Positions 43,558-53,217 are shown, counted from the first letter of the stretch. The stretch is DNA of 64,000 nucleotides from Stigmatella aurantiaca (GCF_900109545.1 NZ_FOAP01000003.1:186001-250000), one strand, 5' to 3'. Numbers and translations: made by a program. The notes: generated by a model not told the origin, from the letters alone.

Positions 43558-44784
43558 ATGGGCATCAAACTCGGTGGTGTTGGCAAACTCTTCAAGGGCG
43601 GCGGCAAGATTCCGGACTTCAAGCCCAGCGCTCCCAAGCCCCAGACCCCCAAGCCGGACGCGAAGCCCACCTTCACCCCGCGCCCGGACATCAACGGCAA
43701 GCCCCAGTCCAACAAGCCGGACTTCAAGCCCAACACCCCGGACACCAAGCCCACCTTCACCCCGCGCCCGGACATCAACGGCAAGCCCCAGTCCAACAAG
43801 CCGGACTTCAAGCCCAACACCCCGGACACCAAGCCCACCTTCACCCCGCGCCCGGACATCAACGGCAAGCCCCAGTCCAACAAGCCGGACTTCAAGCCCA
43901 ACACCCCGGACACCAAGCCCACCTTCACCCCGCGCCCGGACATCAACGGCAAGCCCCAGTCCAACAAGCCGGACTTCAAGCCCAACACCCCGGACACCAA
44001 GCCCACCTTCACCCCGCGCCCGGACATCAACGGCAAGCCCCAGATCAACAAGCCGGACTTCAACCTGGACAGCCTCAAGCCGGGCGGACTGAACAAGCCG
44101 GGCGGGCTGAACAAGCCGGACTTCAACCTGGACAGCCTCAAGCCGGGCGGGCTGAACAAGCCGCACGGGCTGGGCAACGGGCTGGGCAACGGGCTGGGCG
44201 GCGTGGGCGATGTCTTCGGCGGAATCGCCGAAGGTGCCGCCGGACTGGCCGGGGCCGGGCTCGATGCCGCCTCCATGCTCGGCATGATGGCGCCGCAGAT
44301 GATGGCGCCCATGATGGACCCCTACGCGGCCGCGGGCCTGGGCCAGGGCTTCGGCGGGGCGCCCATGATGGACCCGTACGCCATGGATCCGTACGCCGCC
44401 GGTGGCCTGCCCCCGGAGCTGGCTGGTGCGCCCATGATGGACCCGTACGCCGCCGGTGGCCTGCCCCCGGAGCTGGCCGGTGCGCCCATGATGGATCCGT
44501 ACGCCGCGGGCCTGCCCCCGGAGCTCTCCGGTGCGCCCATGATGGACCCGTACGCGGCGGAGTCCCTGGCCCCCACCGCGGGCGGCTTCGGCGGCCCCTC
44601 CGCGGGCGCCAGCGGCCAGTCCGGGCTGAGCGACCTGCTGAACACGGTGGCCGACGCCGTCTCCACCGTGACCCAGGTGGCCGAGGCCGTGACGAGCCTC
44701 GTGGATCAGGCCAGCAACGCCCCGGCCAAGCTGGCCAGCACCGTCCTGCAGGGCGCCCAGGCCGCGCTGTCCCCCGAGCAGTGA
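43558..44784 (+). CDS. Proline/lysine tandem-repeat protein with a hydrophobic low-complexity C-terminus
   Basis: A 408-residue protein starting MGIKLGGVGKLFKGGGKIPDF. It has five copies of a 28-residue repeat (PTFTPRPDINGKPQSNKPDF + KPNTPDTK), the last one diverging into NLDSLKPGG. A glycine/leucine stretch follows (GLGNGLGNGLGGVGDV), then four copies of MMDPYAAGGLPPELAGAP, and a helical tail ending QAALSPEQ. There is no signal peptide. It looks like a structural or secreted-by-other-means protein. Identical DNA across units points to recent repeat expansion. Function unknown. Confidence 0.85.
   Translation: MGIKLGGVGKLFKGGGKIPDFKPSAPKPQTPKPDAKPTFTPRPDINGKPQSNKPDFKPNTPDTKPTFTPRPDINGKPQSNKPDFKPNTPDTKPTFTPRPDINGKPQSNKPDFKPNTPDTKPTFTPRPDINGKPQSNKPDFKPNTPDTKPTFTPRPDINGKPQINKPDFNLDSLKPGGLNKPGGLNKPDFNLDSLKPGGLNKPHGLGNGLGNGLGGVGDVFGGIAEGAAGLAGAGLDAASMLGMMAPQMMAPMMDPYAAAGLGQGFGGAPMMDPYAMDPYAAGGLPPELAGAPMMDPYAAGGLPPELAGAPMMDPYAAGLPPELSGAPMMDPYAAESLAPTAGGFGGPSAGASGQSGLSDLLNTVADAVSTVTQVAEAVTSLVDQASNAPAKLASTVLQGAQAALSPEQ
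43666..44057 (+). repeat. Coding tandem repeat, 84 bp x about 4.7
   Basis: Four full, nearly identical 84-bp units begin at 43666, 43750, 43834 and 43918, and a partial fifth begins at 44002. Each unit starts CCCACCTTCACCCCGCGCCC. The near-perfect DNA identity suggests active slippage or unequal crossover. Confidence 0.95.
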
Positions 44785-44797
44785 GCCCGGCGTAGTT

Positions 44798-44821
44798 CCC
44801 CTCCCGCGACACGGGGAGGGG
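44798..44821. terminator. Hairpin after the repeat protein gene
   Basis: CCCCTCCC and GGGAGGGG form a perfect 8-bp stem with an 8-base loop, 13 bases after the stop codon. No T-run follows. Confidence 0.5.
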
Positions 44822-44879
44822 GGCTCTCCCCTGGGCGGGGTGAGTGAAATGCGGCAGACTCCGGGGGCTCCTCCCCGTG

Positions 44880-46121
44880 ATGCGCTCCGCCCCCGCTTCC
44901 CTTGCCCTGCTCTGGATGGTGCTCGCGCCCCCGGTGGCCGCCGCGGAGCCCTCCCCGGCCCGGCCCCTGCGCGTGCTCTTCATCGGCAACAGCTACACGT
45001 ACAACCACAACCTCCCGGCCCAGCTGGAGGGCCTGGCCCGCTCCGCCACGCCCCCGCTGCGCCTCCAGACGCGCACCATCGCCCGCGCTGGGGTCCGGCT
45101 GCAGCAGCACTGGGACCGGGGTGAGGCGCTCGCCGCGCTCCGGCAGGGCCCCTGGGATTATGTGGTGCTCCAGGAACAGAGCACCCTGGGCTTGCGGCTC
45201 ATCGACGGCCGCCACGCGGTGAACGACCCGGAGCTGGCCTTCCACCCCTACGCGCGGCGCTTCGCCGAGGAGGCGCGCAAGGTGGGCGCGCAGCCCCTCT
45301 TCCTGCTCACGTGGGCCCGGCGAAGCACCCCCGGTTCCCAGACCCAGCTCACCCAGGCCTATATGTCCGTGGCCCAGGAGACCGGGGCGCCCATCGTCCC
45401 TGCGGGGCTGGCCTGGGAGCGCAGCCGGCAGGAGCTTCCCGCGCTGGAGCTGTACCACGCGGACGGCAGCCACCCCTCCGCCGCCGGCAGCTACCTCACG
45501 GCGGCCTGCCTCTACGCGGCCCTGACGGGCCAATCCCCCGAGGGGCTGGCCGCCACCGTGAGCGGGCACCCGAGCCCCGAGGGGGTGTTGGACCCCTCCA
45601 GGACGGTGACGCTGGCCTCCCTCTCCCCGGAAGAGGCCGCGCACCTGCAGCGCGTGGCCTGGAGCACCTATTCGGAGCTGCGTGAGCGTGGCGGCTACCT
45701 GACGGTGGGGCCGCTTCCCCCCGAGCCGCTGCCCTCGCTTCCGGAGGGCCTGCCGCTGGAGCCCGCCGCGCTGGTGGGCACGTGGGAGGGTGAGCTGCGC
45801 TTCTACTCGGAGGAGGCGGGCCAGTCGCCCGCCACGCTCCAACTCGTGCTCAAGCCCCGGGGCTCCGGCCTGGGCGGCACCGCGCGCATTCGCTTCGCCC
45901 AGGGCAAGCGCGAGGGGCCGCAGGTGCTCGAAGGGCTCACGGTGGAGCCCACCCGGCTGCGCTTCACCACGCCCGTGGTGAGCCAGGGACGGGGCCGCGT
46001 GGAGCACGAGGCGGTGCTCACGGCGGAGGGGCTCGTGGGGCGCGCCCTCTACGAGAACCCGCGCAACCATGACCGGTACGTGGGCACCTGGAAACTCCAG
46101 CGCGCCCCGGCGCCGCCCTGA
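44880..46121 (+). CDS. Secreted SGNH hydrolase
   Basis: The protein from ATG 44880 has 413 residues and a cleavable signal (MRSAPASLALLWMVLAPPVAAA). LRVLFIGNSYTYNHNLP holds the GNS(Y) block-I serine of SGNH esterases, VVLQEQSTLG is block III-like, and LYHADGSHPSAAGSYLTA is block V with Asp and His. The C-terminal part (LVGTWEGELRFYSEEA... to the end) is a beta-rich DUF-like domain repeated in many myxobacterial proteins. The enzyme probably deacylates a carbohydrate or lipid outside the cytoplasm. GTG 44844 is an alternative start but would bury the signal. Confidence 0.82.
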   Translation: MRSAPASLALLWMVLAPPVAAAEPSPARPLRVLFIGNSYTYNHNLPAQLEGLARSATPPLRLQTRTIARAGVRLQQHWDRGEALAALRQGPWDYVVLQEQSTLGLRLIDGRHAVNDPELAFHPYARRFAEEARKVGAQPLFLLTWARRSTPGSQTQLTQAYMSVAQETGAPIVPAGLAWERSRQELPALELYHADGSHPSAAGSYLTAACLYAALTGQSPEGLAATVSGHPSPEGVLDPSRTVTLASLSPEEAAHLQRVAWSTYSELRERGGYLTVGPLPPEPLPSLPEGLPLEPAALVGTWEGELRFYSEEAGQSPATLQLVLKPRGSGLGGTARIRFAQGKREGPQVLEGLTVEPTRLRFTTPVVSQGRGRVEHEAVLTAEGLVGRALYENPRNHDRYVGTWKLQRAPAPP

Positions 46122-46128
46122 AGCGCCC

Positions 46129-46542
46129 CTAGCGCGCGGCGGCGCGGGCGGCCCGCTGGGCGGCAATCCACGCGCGGGCCTCTTCCTCGGTCTTGGTGAA
46201 GACCGATTGATAGGCGGACGGCTTGCCCAGGAGCGCGTTGGCCCGCTCTATCATGTTGGCGATGGACCGCAGGGTGAAGCTCGCCCCGAACAACGCCACC
46301 CCGGCGTAGGGCACCAGGCTCCGGTCCTCGCTGATGGCCCGGCGCACTTCGGCCGAGAAGCCCGTGCCATGGCGCGCGTCCACCAGCAGGTACAGCGCCT
46401 CACGGCCTTTCTGGAACTCCCGCACCCGGAGGATCATCTCCCGGGCTTCCTTCAGATCAAACTCGCCCTGGGGCGTGAGCCGCACGAGGTCCGGCTCCTC
46501 GAACGCCAGCGTATGCGGACCGAAATGCCACTCCATTTCCAA
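46129..46542 (-). CDS. STAS/SpoIIAA-like domain protein
   Basis: The 137-residue protein reads WHFGPHTLAFEEPDLVRLTPQGEFDLKEAREMILRVREFQKG, then ALYLLVDARHGTGFSAEVRRAI, a pattern of myxobacterial SpoIIAA/STAS-like regulators. AGGAGG is five bases before TTG 46542 and eleven before ATG 46536; either could start the protein. It lies 16 bases after the MCP stop on the same strand, so it may be a chemotaxis-associated protein by context only. Confidence 0.7.
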   Translation of the reverse strand: MEMEWHFGPHTLAFEEPDLVRLTPQGEFDLKEAREMILRVREFQKGREALYLLVDARHGTGFSAEVRRAISEDRSLVPYAGVALFGASFTLRSIANMIERANALLGKPSAYQSVFTKTEEEARAWIAAQRAARAAAR

Positions 46543-46558
46543 GGCGTCCTCCTGTCCA

Positions 46559-48154
46559 CTACACCCGGAATTCGGAGACGATCTTCTGGAGCTGGGACAC
46601 CGTGGAGTTGATCTGCCCCACCGTCTCCTCCGCCGTCGAGGTCGCCAGCACCACGTCGCCCATCATCCCCGACAGCTGCTGCATGGCCTCCATCATCTGG
46701 TGGATGCCCGCGTTCTGCTGCGTCACCGAGGCGACAATCTGCCGCGCCGCCTTGCTGCTCTCCTGCATGACGGTGGTGATTTCCTTCAGCTTGTCCGCCG
46801 AGGACAGCACCTGCTCGATGCCCTCCTCCATCTGCTGGCTGTCGCCCTCCGCCGAGGACACCGTCGTGCGGATGGCCTGGTTGATGTCGAGCAGAATCTT
46901 CCCGATGCGCTCGGTGCTCTGCAGCGACTGGCCGCTCAGCGCCCGCATCTCGCGCGCCACCACCGCGAACCCGCGCCCGCCCTCGCCCGCGCGCGCCGCT
47001 TCAATCGCCGCGTTGAGCGCCAGCACGTTGCTCTGGTCCGCCAAGTCCTTCACGCTGCCGATGATTTCCCGCGCGTGCACCGCCTGCTCCGACAGCTGGC
47101 CGATGTTGCCCACCAGCGCGCTCACCCGCTGGCGGATCTGCTCCAGCCCCTGCGCGCTCTGCTCGATGGACTTCTGGCTCTCCACCGTGAAGGAGTCGGC
47201 CTGCTCGGCCACCTTCAGCACCATCTCCGCGCGGCTGGAGGCCATGGTGGACGTCTGGGCGATCTCCGCCATGGTGGAGCCCGCCTCCGACAGGCTCCGC
47301 GCCTGCTCGGTGAGGAAGTTGAGCTGCTCCTGGCTCACCTTCGTCAGCCGCTCGGCCGCGGTGGACAGCTCGCCCACCACCGCCTGCAGCCCCACGGGCA
47401 CCGAGCGCAGCCGGTTCACCAGCGCCTCCAGGCTCCGCCCCAGCTGCCCCACCTCGTCGCGCGAGTGCGCGTCGATGGGCAGCGTCAAATCCCCGCTCTC
47501 GGCGATGCGCGCGGCCGTGTCCGTCAGCTTGCCCAGCGGCTCCACCACCTGCCGCAGCACCCACCACGAGCTTGCCCCCAGCCACGCCAGGCACAGCACC
47601 GCGAGCACCGCCTGAATGGCCTGCCCGCGCGAGTTCAGCGAGCGCGCCTGGAGCAGCGCCCGCTCCTGGCCCTGCTCCTGCTCGCTCTGGAAGAGCTGGA
47701 GCGCCTTCTGCAGGGACTCGAAGCGCGTCGTCTCCCGGGTGAGCGCCGCCTCCGCCTGCGCATCGCCCTTGAGCGCCAGCTCCACCGCGAGCCACGTCTC
47801 CTGCTGGTACTGGGCGAAGTCCTTCTGGAGCACCTCCAGGTACTGGCCGGCCGCCACCGGGTTCTGCGCCGTGTCACTCAGGTCCGTGGAAATCTTCCGC
47901 CCCAGCGTGCGCAAGGGCTCGAGCCTGCCCGCGTCCTTGCGCAGCACCGTGTCCAGCACCCCGCGGTGGAAGCTCTCCAGCTCCGCCATCAGCACGTGGC
48001 TGTTGGCCAGCGCCGGCGCGTGCCCCTGGTCAATCCGCGCGTGCACCTGCCGCGTCCAGATCCACAGGGTCAGGGACACGATAAGAAGAATCAGCAGGAG
48101 CGCCGCCGTCACCCCCGGCAGCAGCAACATCTTGTGCTTGAACGTCAGCCTCAT
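46559..48154 (-). CDS. Methyl-accepting chemotaxis protein
   Basis: The 531-residue receptor has an N-terminal membrane helix ([25 protein letters not shown]), a periplasmic or extracytoplasmic helical domain of about 150 residues, a second helix ([22 protein letters not shown]), and HAMP ([22 protein letters not shown]). Its signalling domain carries the invariant tip ([23 protein letters not shown]). It reports to a CheA kinase. GAGGGACG precedes the ATG. The STAS-like gene follows 16 bases downstream. Confidence 0.95.
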   Translation of the reverse strand: MRLTFKHKMLLLPGVTAALLLILLIVSLTLWIWTRQVHARIDQGHAPALANSHVLMAELESFHRGVLDTVLRKDAGRLEPLRTLGRKISTDLSDTAQNPVAAGQYLEVLQKDFAQYQQETWLAVELALKGDAQAEAALTRETTRFESLQKALQLFQSEQEQGQERALLQARSLNSRGQAIQAVLAVLCLAWLGASSWWVLRQVVEPLGKLTDTAARIAESGDLTLPIDAHSRDEVGQLGRSLEALVNRLRSVPVGLQAVVGELSTAAERLTKVSQEQLNFLTEQARSLSEAGSTMAEIAQTSTMASSRAEMVLKVAEQADSFTVESQKSIEQSAQGLEQIRQRVSALVGNIGQLSEQAVHAREIIGSVKDLADQSNVLALNAAIEAARAGEGGRGFAVVAREMRALSGQSLQSTERIGKILLDINQAIRTTVSSAEGDSQQMEEGIEQVLSSADKLKEITTVMQESSKAARQIVASVTQQNAGIHQMMEAMQQLSGMMGDVVLATSTAEETVGQINSTVSQLQKIVSEFRV

Positions 48155-48509
48155 CGTCCCTCACCCGGCGCGGAGCCTCGCGTCGCACGGACGCCGCCAC
48201 CGGCCATGGCTGCCGAAGGAGTGCTGCTCGGCCCACCATGGGACCGGGTGCGCCAGAACATGTCTCTCTTCCTTCACCCAGCAGGACTGCTGGGAGCGAT
48301 GCTCCAGCAGCGCAGGAATCCTACAGCACGATAGCCAACTGCTCACCCCATGACTCAAGGACTCGCCGACGCTCACGCCTGCCTGCCAACCCCCAGAGGC
48401 ACATTCCCCTACAGGTTTCCGGAATTTCCCGGAGGCGCCCCCGCCCCACTCCCTTCCTATCAGGAAGAGCAGGCGGCCGGGCGATTCCTTGCCTGCCTGC
48501 TTCCCCTCC
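48155..48509. other. Intergenic region, nothing recognised
   Basis: 355 bases upstream of the MCP gene and downstream of a small membrane gene. No RNA gene, repeat or convincing ORF is seen; the MCP promoter should lie here. Confidence 0.3.
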
Positions 48510-48875
48510 TCAGGGGACCGGAGCGGAAAAGGACGGGGCCAGCTCCGTGCGGCACGCCACGTCACACTGGGGGAAGCGCAGGAGGAACTCGGCCCGGTGC
48601 TGGCACTGGTCCGGCGAGTCGCTGCGCTCGGGCCCTAGGCACTTGGCGCGTTGATCCCTCCAGGTCTCCTGGTAGAGCGCCTGGCGCTGGACCGGAGACA
48701 TGGCCCGGAGCGCGCCCCCCTCCGAGCCGCGCATCCACAGCCACAGCCCCAGCAGCACCAGCAGGATGGCGCCCACCACCAGCCCGCGCCGGCGGCCCGC
48801 TCCCGGGCGGGCCTGCTCCAGTTCCCGCGAGAAGAGCCCACCGCCGGATGAGTCCGCGCCGTCCGTCATCGCCAT
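48510..48875 (-). CDS. Small single-pass membrane protein
   Basis: The 121-residue product has a cytoplasmic N-terminus (MTDGADSSGGGLFSRELEQARPGAGRRR), one helix (GLVVGAILLVLLGLWLWM) and a C-terminal segment with four cysteines (AKCLGPERSDSPDQCQHRAEFLLRFPQCDVACRTEL) that probably form disulfides outside the cytoplasm. No known family. The start could be ATG 48875 or 48869. Confidence 0.6.
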   Translation of the reverse strand: MAMTDGADSSGGGLFSRELEQARPGAGRRRGLVVGAILLVLLGLWLWMRGSEGGALRAMSPVQRQALYQETWRDQRAKCLGPERSDSPDQCQHRAEFLLRFPQCDVACRTELAPSFSAPVP

Positions 48876-48978
48876 ATTCTAGAACATGCCTCCTCCTTCC
48901 GGAGAGGGAAGGGTTCTGCCCCGGGGCCCCGTTGGCCGGTGCACGGGACCTCCCTACGGCCATGGAGTCCCCGTGCGC

Positions 48979-49500
48979 TCAAGCGTGTCCGGAGCCGGCC
49001 CCTTCCGCGAACGTCAGGCCGCCCCTGCGGGCCATCCGGGCCACATGCGCCTCCTCGGCCCGGAAGAGGAGCTGGTGGATCTCCGAGGCGCTGACCGCCG
49101 CCAGCAGCTCGTCGCGCAGGGACACGTCCCTCAACATGCCGGCGATCCGCGCCAGCAGGTTGAGGTGCTGGCCCGAGGTGTTCATCGGGGAGACGAGCCC
49201 CACGAAGATGCGCACCCGGCCATCCTCCGGCGCTCCAAAGAAGCACCCTTCGTGAAGCACCGCCACACATGCGGTGATTCGCGGCAGCCCCTCCAACCGG
49301 CAGTGGGGAATGGCCACCCCACCGGCGAGCACCGTGCCGGCCATCCGCTCGCGCTCCAGGAGCAGCCGCTCCAGCCGCGAGGGCGCCACCATCGTCCGCA
49401 TCGAGAGCAGCTCCGCCAGCTCTTGCACCACGCCCGTCCGGTCGTGCGCCCGCATGAAGGGACGAATCCTGTCTTCGCTCAAGAAGTCCGTGAAGCGCAT
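48979..49500 (-). CDS. PTS IIA (PtsN-like) phosphotransfer domain protein
   Basis: The 173-residue protein is a complete EIIA-Ntr/fructose domain: MRFTDFLSEDRIRPFMRAHDRTGVVQELAELL, then GGVAIPHCRLEGLPRITACVAVL with the phospho-accepting His, and RVRIFVGLVSPMNTSGQHLNLLARIAGML. It likely receives phosphate from NPr/EI and regulates rather than transports. GGGGGAG lies seven bases before the ATG. No other PTS gene is nearby. Confidence 0.9.
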   Translation of the reverse strand: MRFTDFLSEDRIRPFMRAHDRTGVVQELAELLSMRTMVAPSRLERLLLERERMAGTVLAGGVAIPHCRLEGLPRITACVAVLHEGCFFGAPEDGRVRIFVGLVSPMNTSGQHLNLLARIAGMLRDVSLRDELLAAVSASEIHQLLFRAEEAHVARMARRGGLTFAEGAGSGHA

Positions 49501-49798
49501 GTTGTCACTCCCCCCATTCACTCCCGCGCTTCGCGCCCACGGTCTTCCGGGCACGGAGCGCGCGGCCAGAACCCGCGGGCAGAACCCCTCTCGCTTTGCT
49601 GGGTCCTCCAGACGTAGGCATTCGCCGCGCTCCCGCCAATGTCTGCCCGGACCTTGTTTTCCGGTGGCCGTCACTTGCGGGCCGTGGGTGTCCGGGCCCG
49701 TCACTCGAATCCCGGGGCAGTCCCCGCGCCCACCGTCCAGCAGCCGGCGCCCCTCCTGCCCTGCCGCCCGGGTACACTGTCCCCCAGGAGGCCGCCGG

Positions 49799-51088
49799 AT
49801 GTACCGCTATCGCTGGGAGACGAGGTTGGAGGCACGGCTGGAGCAAACCGGCGAGCGGATCCGCCGCCTGCGGCAGCTCCGGCTGCCCGCGCTGGCCGAC
49901 GAGAGCATGGGCCACTGGCTGCGCGTGCACCACGTGTACCACTCGAATGCCATCTCGGGCAGCCGCCTCACCCTGCCCGAGACGCGCACCATCCTCGAGG
50001 ATGGCCCCACCTTTGGCGGCAAACCGCCCAAGGTGCAGGCGGAGGCCACCCACCTCTCCCACGCGCTGGACTTCATCGAGTCCCTGGCCAGCTCCCGCCT
50101 GCCGCTGACCGAGCGGGACTTGCGCATCCTCCACGCCGTGGTGCTGGGCGCCGGGAATGCCGCCGAGGGGGGCACCTACCGCACCGCCCCGGTGCCCGCG
50201 CGCGGCCCGGGCCACACGCCGCCCGAGGCCGGGCTCGTCCCCGGGCAGGTGCAGGAGTTCTGCGCCTGGTTCTCCCAGGAGGCCTCCGAGCCCCCTGCCG
50301 AGCCCCCCATCCTCCACGCCTGCCGGGCGCACGCCGCGTTCGATGCCATCCACCCGTTCGCCGTGGGCAGTGGCCGCATGGGCCGGCTCCTCACCCACCT
50401 GGTGCTCTTCCGGCACGGCTACCCCCTCACCGTGCTGCGCGTGAAGGACCGGGCCCGGTACCACACCGCGCTCAAGCAGGCCCACCAGGGGGACATCACC
50501 GCCCTGGCCACCCTCTTCATGGAGAGCGTGGAGCACGGCCTGGCACGCTACGAGTACATCGCCCAGCAGTTCGACGAGGGCACGAGCCCCCCGCCCAGCG
50601 TCTCCCCGCCCGGAGCGCCCCACGAGTTCCCCGCCTGGAGGCGGGGCGTGGATGGCCTGCTCGACGCGCTGGAGGCGGCGGCGCTCCAGCTCACCGGCAA
50701 GCACTCGGGGGCCATCGCCGACCTGAGCCTCTCGCTCATCGGCCTGGATCCGCTCACCCCGGCAAGCTGGGAAGAGGCCCGGAAGGGGCCCCTGCCCCTG
50801 GCGGTGCTCTGCGGCCAGTCCCCGCAGGGCACCTTCGAGGCCACCCTGCGGGCCCACTGTCCGCGCGAGCCCCCGCCGTGGCAGCGCACGCTGCCCGCGC
50901 TCTCGCTCCAGGTGGCCGGTGAGCCCTCCCCCGCGCCCGAGCGCCCCGCCGAGTTCGCCCTGGAGGAGAGCCTGTTCACCGTGGCCTCCACCTCGGGACA
51001 GCTCCGCCGGGGGCTGTCCGCCACGAAGCTCGCCACGGAACTCTGGACGCACGCGCTGGAGACGGTGCTCCTGTCGCGGCCCCGGTGA
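49799..51088 (+). CDS. Fic-family protein with degenerate active-site motifs
   Basis: The 429-residue protein has the Fic fold: DESMGHWLRVHHVYHSNAISGSRLTLPETRTIL, ILHACRAHAAFDAIHPFAVGSGRMGRLLTHLVL, and a C-terminal winged-helix-like segment (GLSATKLATELWTHAL). The Fic motif HPFx(D/E)GNGRxxR is here HPFAVGSGRMGR (His185 on): the metal-binding acid is Val and the Asn is Ser. The inhibitory motif (S/T)xxxE(G/N) is SNAISGS (49-55), so the Glu is Ser. The catalytic His and phosphate-binding Arg remain. It is either inactive as an AMP transferase or of altered chemistry. AGGAGG is seven bases before the ATG. Confidence 0.85.
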   Translation: MYRYRWETRLEARLEQTGERIRRLRQLRLPALADESMGHWLRVHHVYHSNAISGSRLTLPETRTILEDGPTFGGKPPKVQAEATHLSHALDFIESLASSRLPLTERDLRILHAVVLGAGNAAEGGTYRTAPVPARGPGHTPPEAGLVPGQVQEFCAWFSQEASEPPAEPPILHACRAHAAFDAIHPFAVGSGRMGRLLTHLVLFRHGYPLTVLRVKDRARYHTALKQAHQGDITALATLFMESVEHGLARYEYIAQQFDEGTSPPPSVSPPGAPHEFPAWRRGVDGLLDALEAAALQLTGKHSGAIADLSLSLIGLDPLTPASWEEARKGPLPLAVLCGQSPQGTFEATLRAHCPREPPPWQRTLPALSLQVAGEPSPAPERPAEFALEESLFTVASTSGQLRRGLSATKLATELWTHALETVLLSRPR

Positions 51089-51631
51089 TTACCGGGACAG
51101 GCGGCGCGGGGGCTGCCCGGGCGGCACCGGCAAGGCCTCGGGCGCACTCCACACCAGCGTCCGGTCCAGCGCCTCCACCAGCCGGGTGAAGGCCTCGGCG
51201 TCCCGCGAGCGGAACACCTCCAGGTCCCCCTGGGCCGTGCGCACAATCAGCCCGTACGTGTCCCGCACCGTCACCGAGTACAGCAGCGAGCCGAGCACCG
51301 TCCCCCCCACGAGCAGGAGCGCCGCGTACACGGGCATCAGGCCCGGCCGCGACAGCAGCACCGGCACCACCAGCGCCACGCAGAAGCTCGCCAGCAGCAG
51401 CGGCACGCACAGGGGCGGAGACTGGCGCCGGGTCCGGAACCCCTGGATGTCCTTCACCGCATGCCGCTGGCCCCCCGTCTCCAGCACGAGCCGCGTCAGG
51501 CGCAGGCCGGGCAACTCGAGCACGGGCGAGGCCTCGGCCACCGCGAGCGGCTCGGGCCGAGGGGGCGGAACCAATCGCAAGAAAGCATGAGACTGCTGCG
51601 TCGCCAGGACCGGTTGCTCTTCATTCATCAT
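51089..51631 (-). CDS. DUF6232-like membrane protein
   Basis: The 180-residue protein has a proline-rich start (MMNEEQPVLATQQSHAFLRLVPPPRPEP), then LRLTRLVLETGGQRHAVKDIQGFRTRRQS as in DUF6232 proteins, two adjacent membrane helices (CVPLLLASFCVALVVPVLLS and PVYAALLLVGGTVLGSLLYSV), and a soluble tail with TYGLIVRTAQGDLEVFRSRDAEAF. It converges directly on the fic gene (stops adjacent). Function unknown. Confidence 0.75.
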   Translation of the reverse strand: MMNEEQPVLATQQSHAFLRLVPPPRPEPLAVAEASPVLELPGLRLTRLVLETGGQRHAVKDIQGFRTRRQSPPLCVPLLLASFCVALVVPVLLSRPGLMPVYAALLLVGGTVLGSLLYSVTVRDTYGLIVRTAQGDLEVFRSRDAEAFTRLVEALDRTLVWSAPEALPVPPGQPPRRLSR

Positions 51632-51765
51632 GCGGCTCTCCCCCCCCGAGGTACGGCCTGCGCATCCTCGCATAAGGGAAAACCCGGCCAACCCTCCGCG
51701 AGGGGCCCCCGCCGAGGAACCAACGGTTGCCCACTTTCCCTGTAAAGAAGCAGACGGAGGGAGGC

Positions 51766-52506
51766 TCAGATGAGCAGCGTGGTGTTGGCAATCAGGTCCC
51801 ACAGCCGGGCGCGCTCCCGGACCTGGGCGGCCGCGAGCACCACGCTCAGGTCCTGAGGGGCCGCGGAGCCGTGCGCGGCCAGGGCCGCGTCGCCCCGCTC
51901 GAACAGCGGGTTCTGGGCACTGGTGGAGGGCAGGCGGCGGAACCCCAACCGGGGCATCAGCTCCTCCAGGTCCTCCAGAATCATCGCGGCCGTCTCCGCG
52001 GCCCCGTAGCCGGCGTTCCGGTCCGAGGGCCGCAGAAAGACCCGGAAGGGCAACGCCTCCATCCGTTTGGTTTGAAACGCCACCCAGAACAGCATGTCCC
52101 TCAGCGAGGGAAAGGCAGGCGCGAAAGCCTCTCCCGGGGCGCCGCCCATTCCCTGGCGCGCCTGAACGATGGGACAGTCTTCCGCCTCTGCCAGCAATCC
52201 ACAGTCGTAGAAATACTCCCGGCCCTGCGGCTGCGCGCTCGTGGCGATGAAGATGTAGCGGGGCGAGAGCCGGTGGCGCCGCTCGCCCTGGTAGAAGTGC
52301 CGGATGCGCTCGGCCCGGGGCCAGCATCCCGGGGCCAGCACATTCCCCGGCGCCTTTCCCATGCTTCGCAGGAACGCCTTGAGCCGCCCGGGCAGCGGGC
52401 GCCCCACGAGCTGCTCCAGCTCCAAGAGTTCCTCACTGGAGACCCCCCGGAGATTCTGAGGATATGAAGGATCGTACTGGCTGATCAGCTCGATGAGTTC
52501 CTTCAT
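51766..52506 (-). CDS. SMI1/KNR4 (SUKH) family protein
   Basis: The 246-residue protein begins MKELIELISQYDPSYPQNLRGVSSEELLELEQLVGRPLPGRLKAFLRSMG, the SUKH signature of immunity proteins for polymorphic toxins and of regulators. The long C-terminal part is typical of myxobacterial members. There is no toxin gene next to it, so it may be an orphan immunity protein. Start ATG 52506. Confidence 0.82.
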   Translation of the reverse strand: MKELIELISQYDPSYPQNLRGVSSEELLELEQLVGRPLPGRLKAFLRSMGKAPGNVLAPGCWPRAERIRHFYQGERRHRLSPRYIFIATSAQPQGREYFYDCGLLAEAEDCPIVQARQGMGGAPGEAFAPAFPSLRDMLFWVAFQTKRMEALPFRVFLRPSDRNAGYGAAETAAMILEDLEELMPRLGFRRLPSTSAQNPLFERGDAALAAHGSAAPQDLSVVLAAAQVRERARLWDLIANTTLLI

Positions 52507-52585
52507 GACGCCTCAACCCTCATCCTCATACCCGGACCCCTGGCGGCTCGTCCGGAGAGAGGGTGCGGCGGCAAAGACCGGGGCG

Positions 52586-53035
52586 CTAGGTGCCCGCGGC
52601 GTGGGCCTCGTCGAACCGGATGGCCCCGGTGAAGGGGGTGAAGACGCGCGGCCGGGAGGCCTCGCGCTCGGCCCGCATCACCTCCAGCGCGGCGTCGAAG
52701 GTCTCCAGGTGCGCCATGGGCCTGCCGTGGAGCACCCCGCTGGGGGCCAGGAACAGGCGCGTCGTCTCGTCACCGCCGTAGCAGTGCGCGCGCTGGGCGA
52801 AGCGCTCCAGCACCTCGCGCCGCGCCTGGCCGAAGAGCCGCCCCACGGAGAACGTCACCTCCAGCCCATCCAGGTCCATCAGCAGATCCACCCGCCGCCC
52901 GAGCGCCGACAGCTTCTCCTCCACCTCCGCCTTCCACCGGCTGACATCCTCGGGGCTCACCAGCAGGCACCGGTGGAAGCGGGCGTGAACGATGTCGTGC
53001 TGCGCCTGGTACTCGAAGGACATGTTCCAGGACAT
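52586..53035 (-). CDS. STAS-like/SpoIIAA-like domain protein
   Basis: The 149-residue protein reads MSWNMSFEYQAQHDIVHARFHRCLLVSPEDVSRWKAEVEEKL, then VDLLMDLDGLEVTFSVGRLFGQARREVLERFAQ, which resembles the group of small STAS-like regulators of which the 46129-46542 protein is another example. GAGGAG lies upstream of the ATG. It is single, without a kinase or anti-sigma gene nearby. Confidence 0.65.
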   Translation of the reverse strand: MSWNMSFEYQAQHDIVHARFHRCLLVSPEDVSRWKAEVEEKLSALGRRVDLLMDLDGLEVTFSVGRLFGQARREVLERFAQRAHCYGGDETTRLFLAPSGVLHGRPMAHLETFDAALEVMRAEREASRPRVFTPFTGAIRFDEAHAAGT

Positions 53036-53217
53036 GGGCGTGGCTCCTCGACCGGCCTGCGCCCCAGAAAGCCGTAAAACCGGATTCCAAAGCGCTTCTC
53101 GACTTCATTGTTTAGCGAGTCGAAGGCCCTTGGCAATGCCACCCCCCGGAAACAAGAGACCGGGGGGCAGGGATCTGCCATCCAGAAGACGGTTGGGCGG
53201 CCGGACACCGCGCCGGG

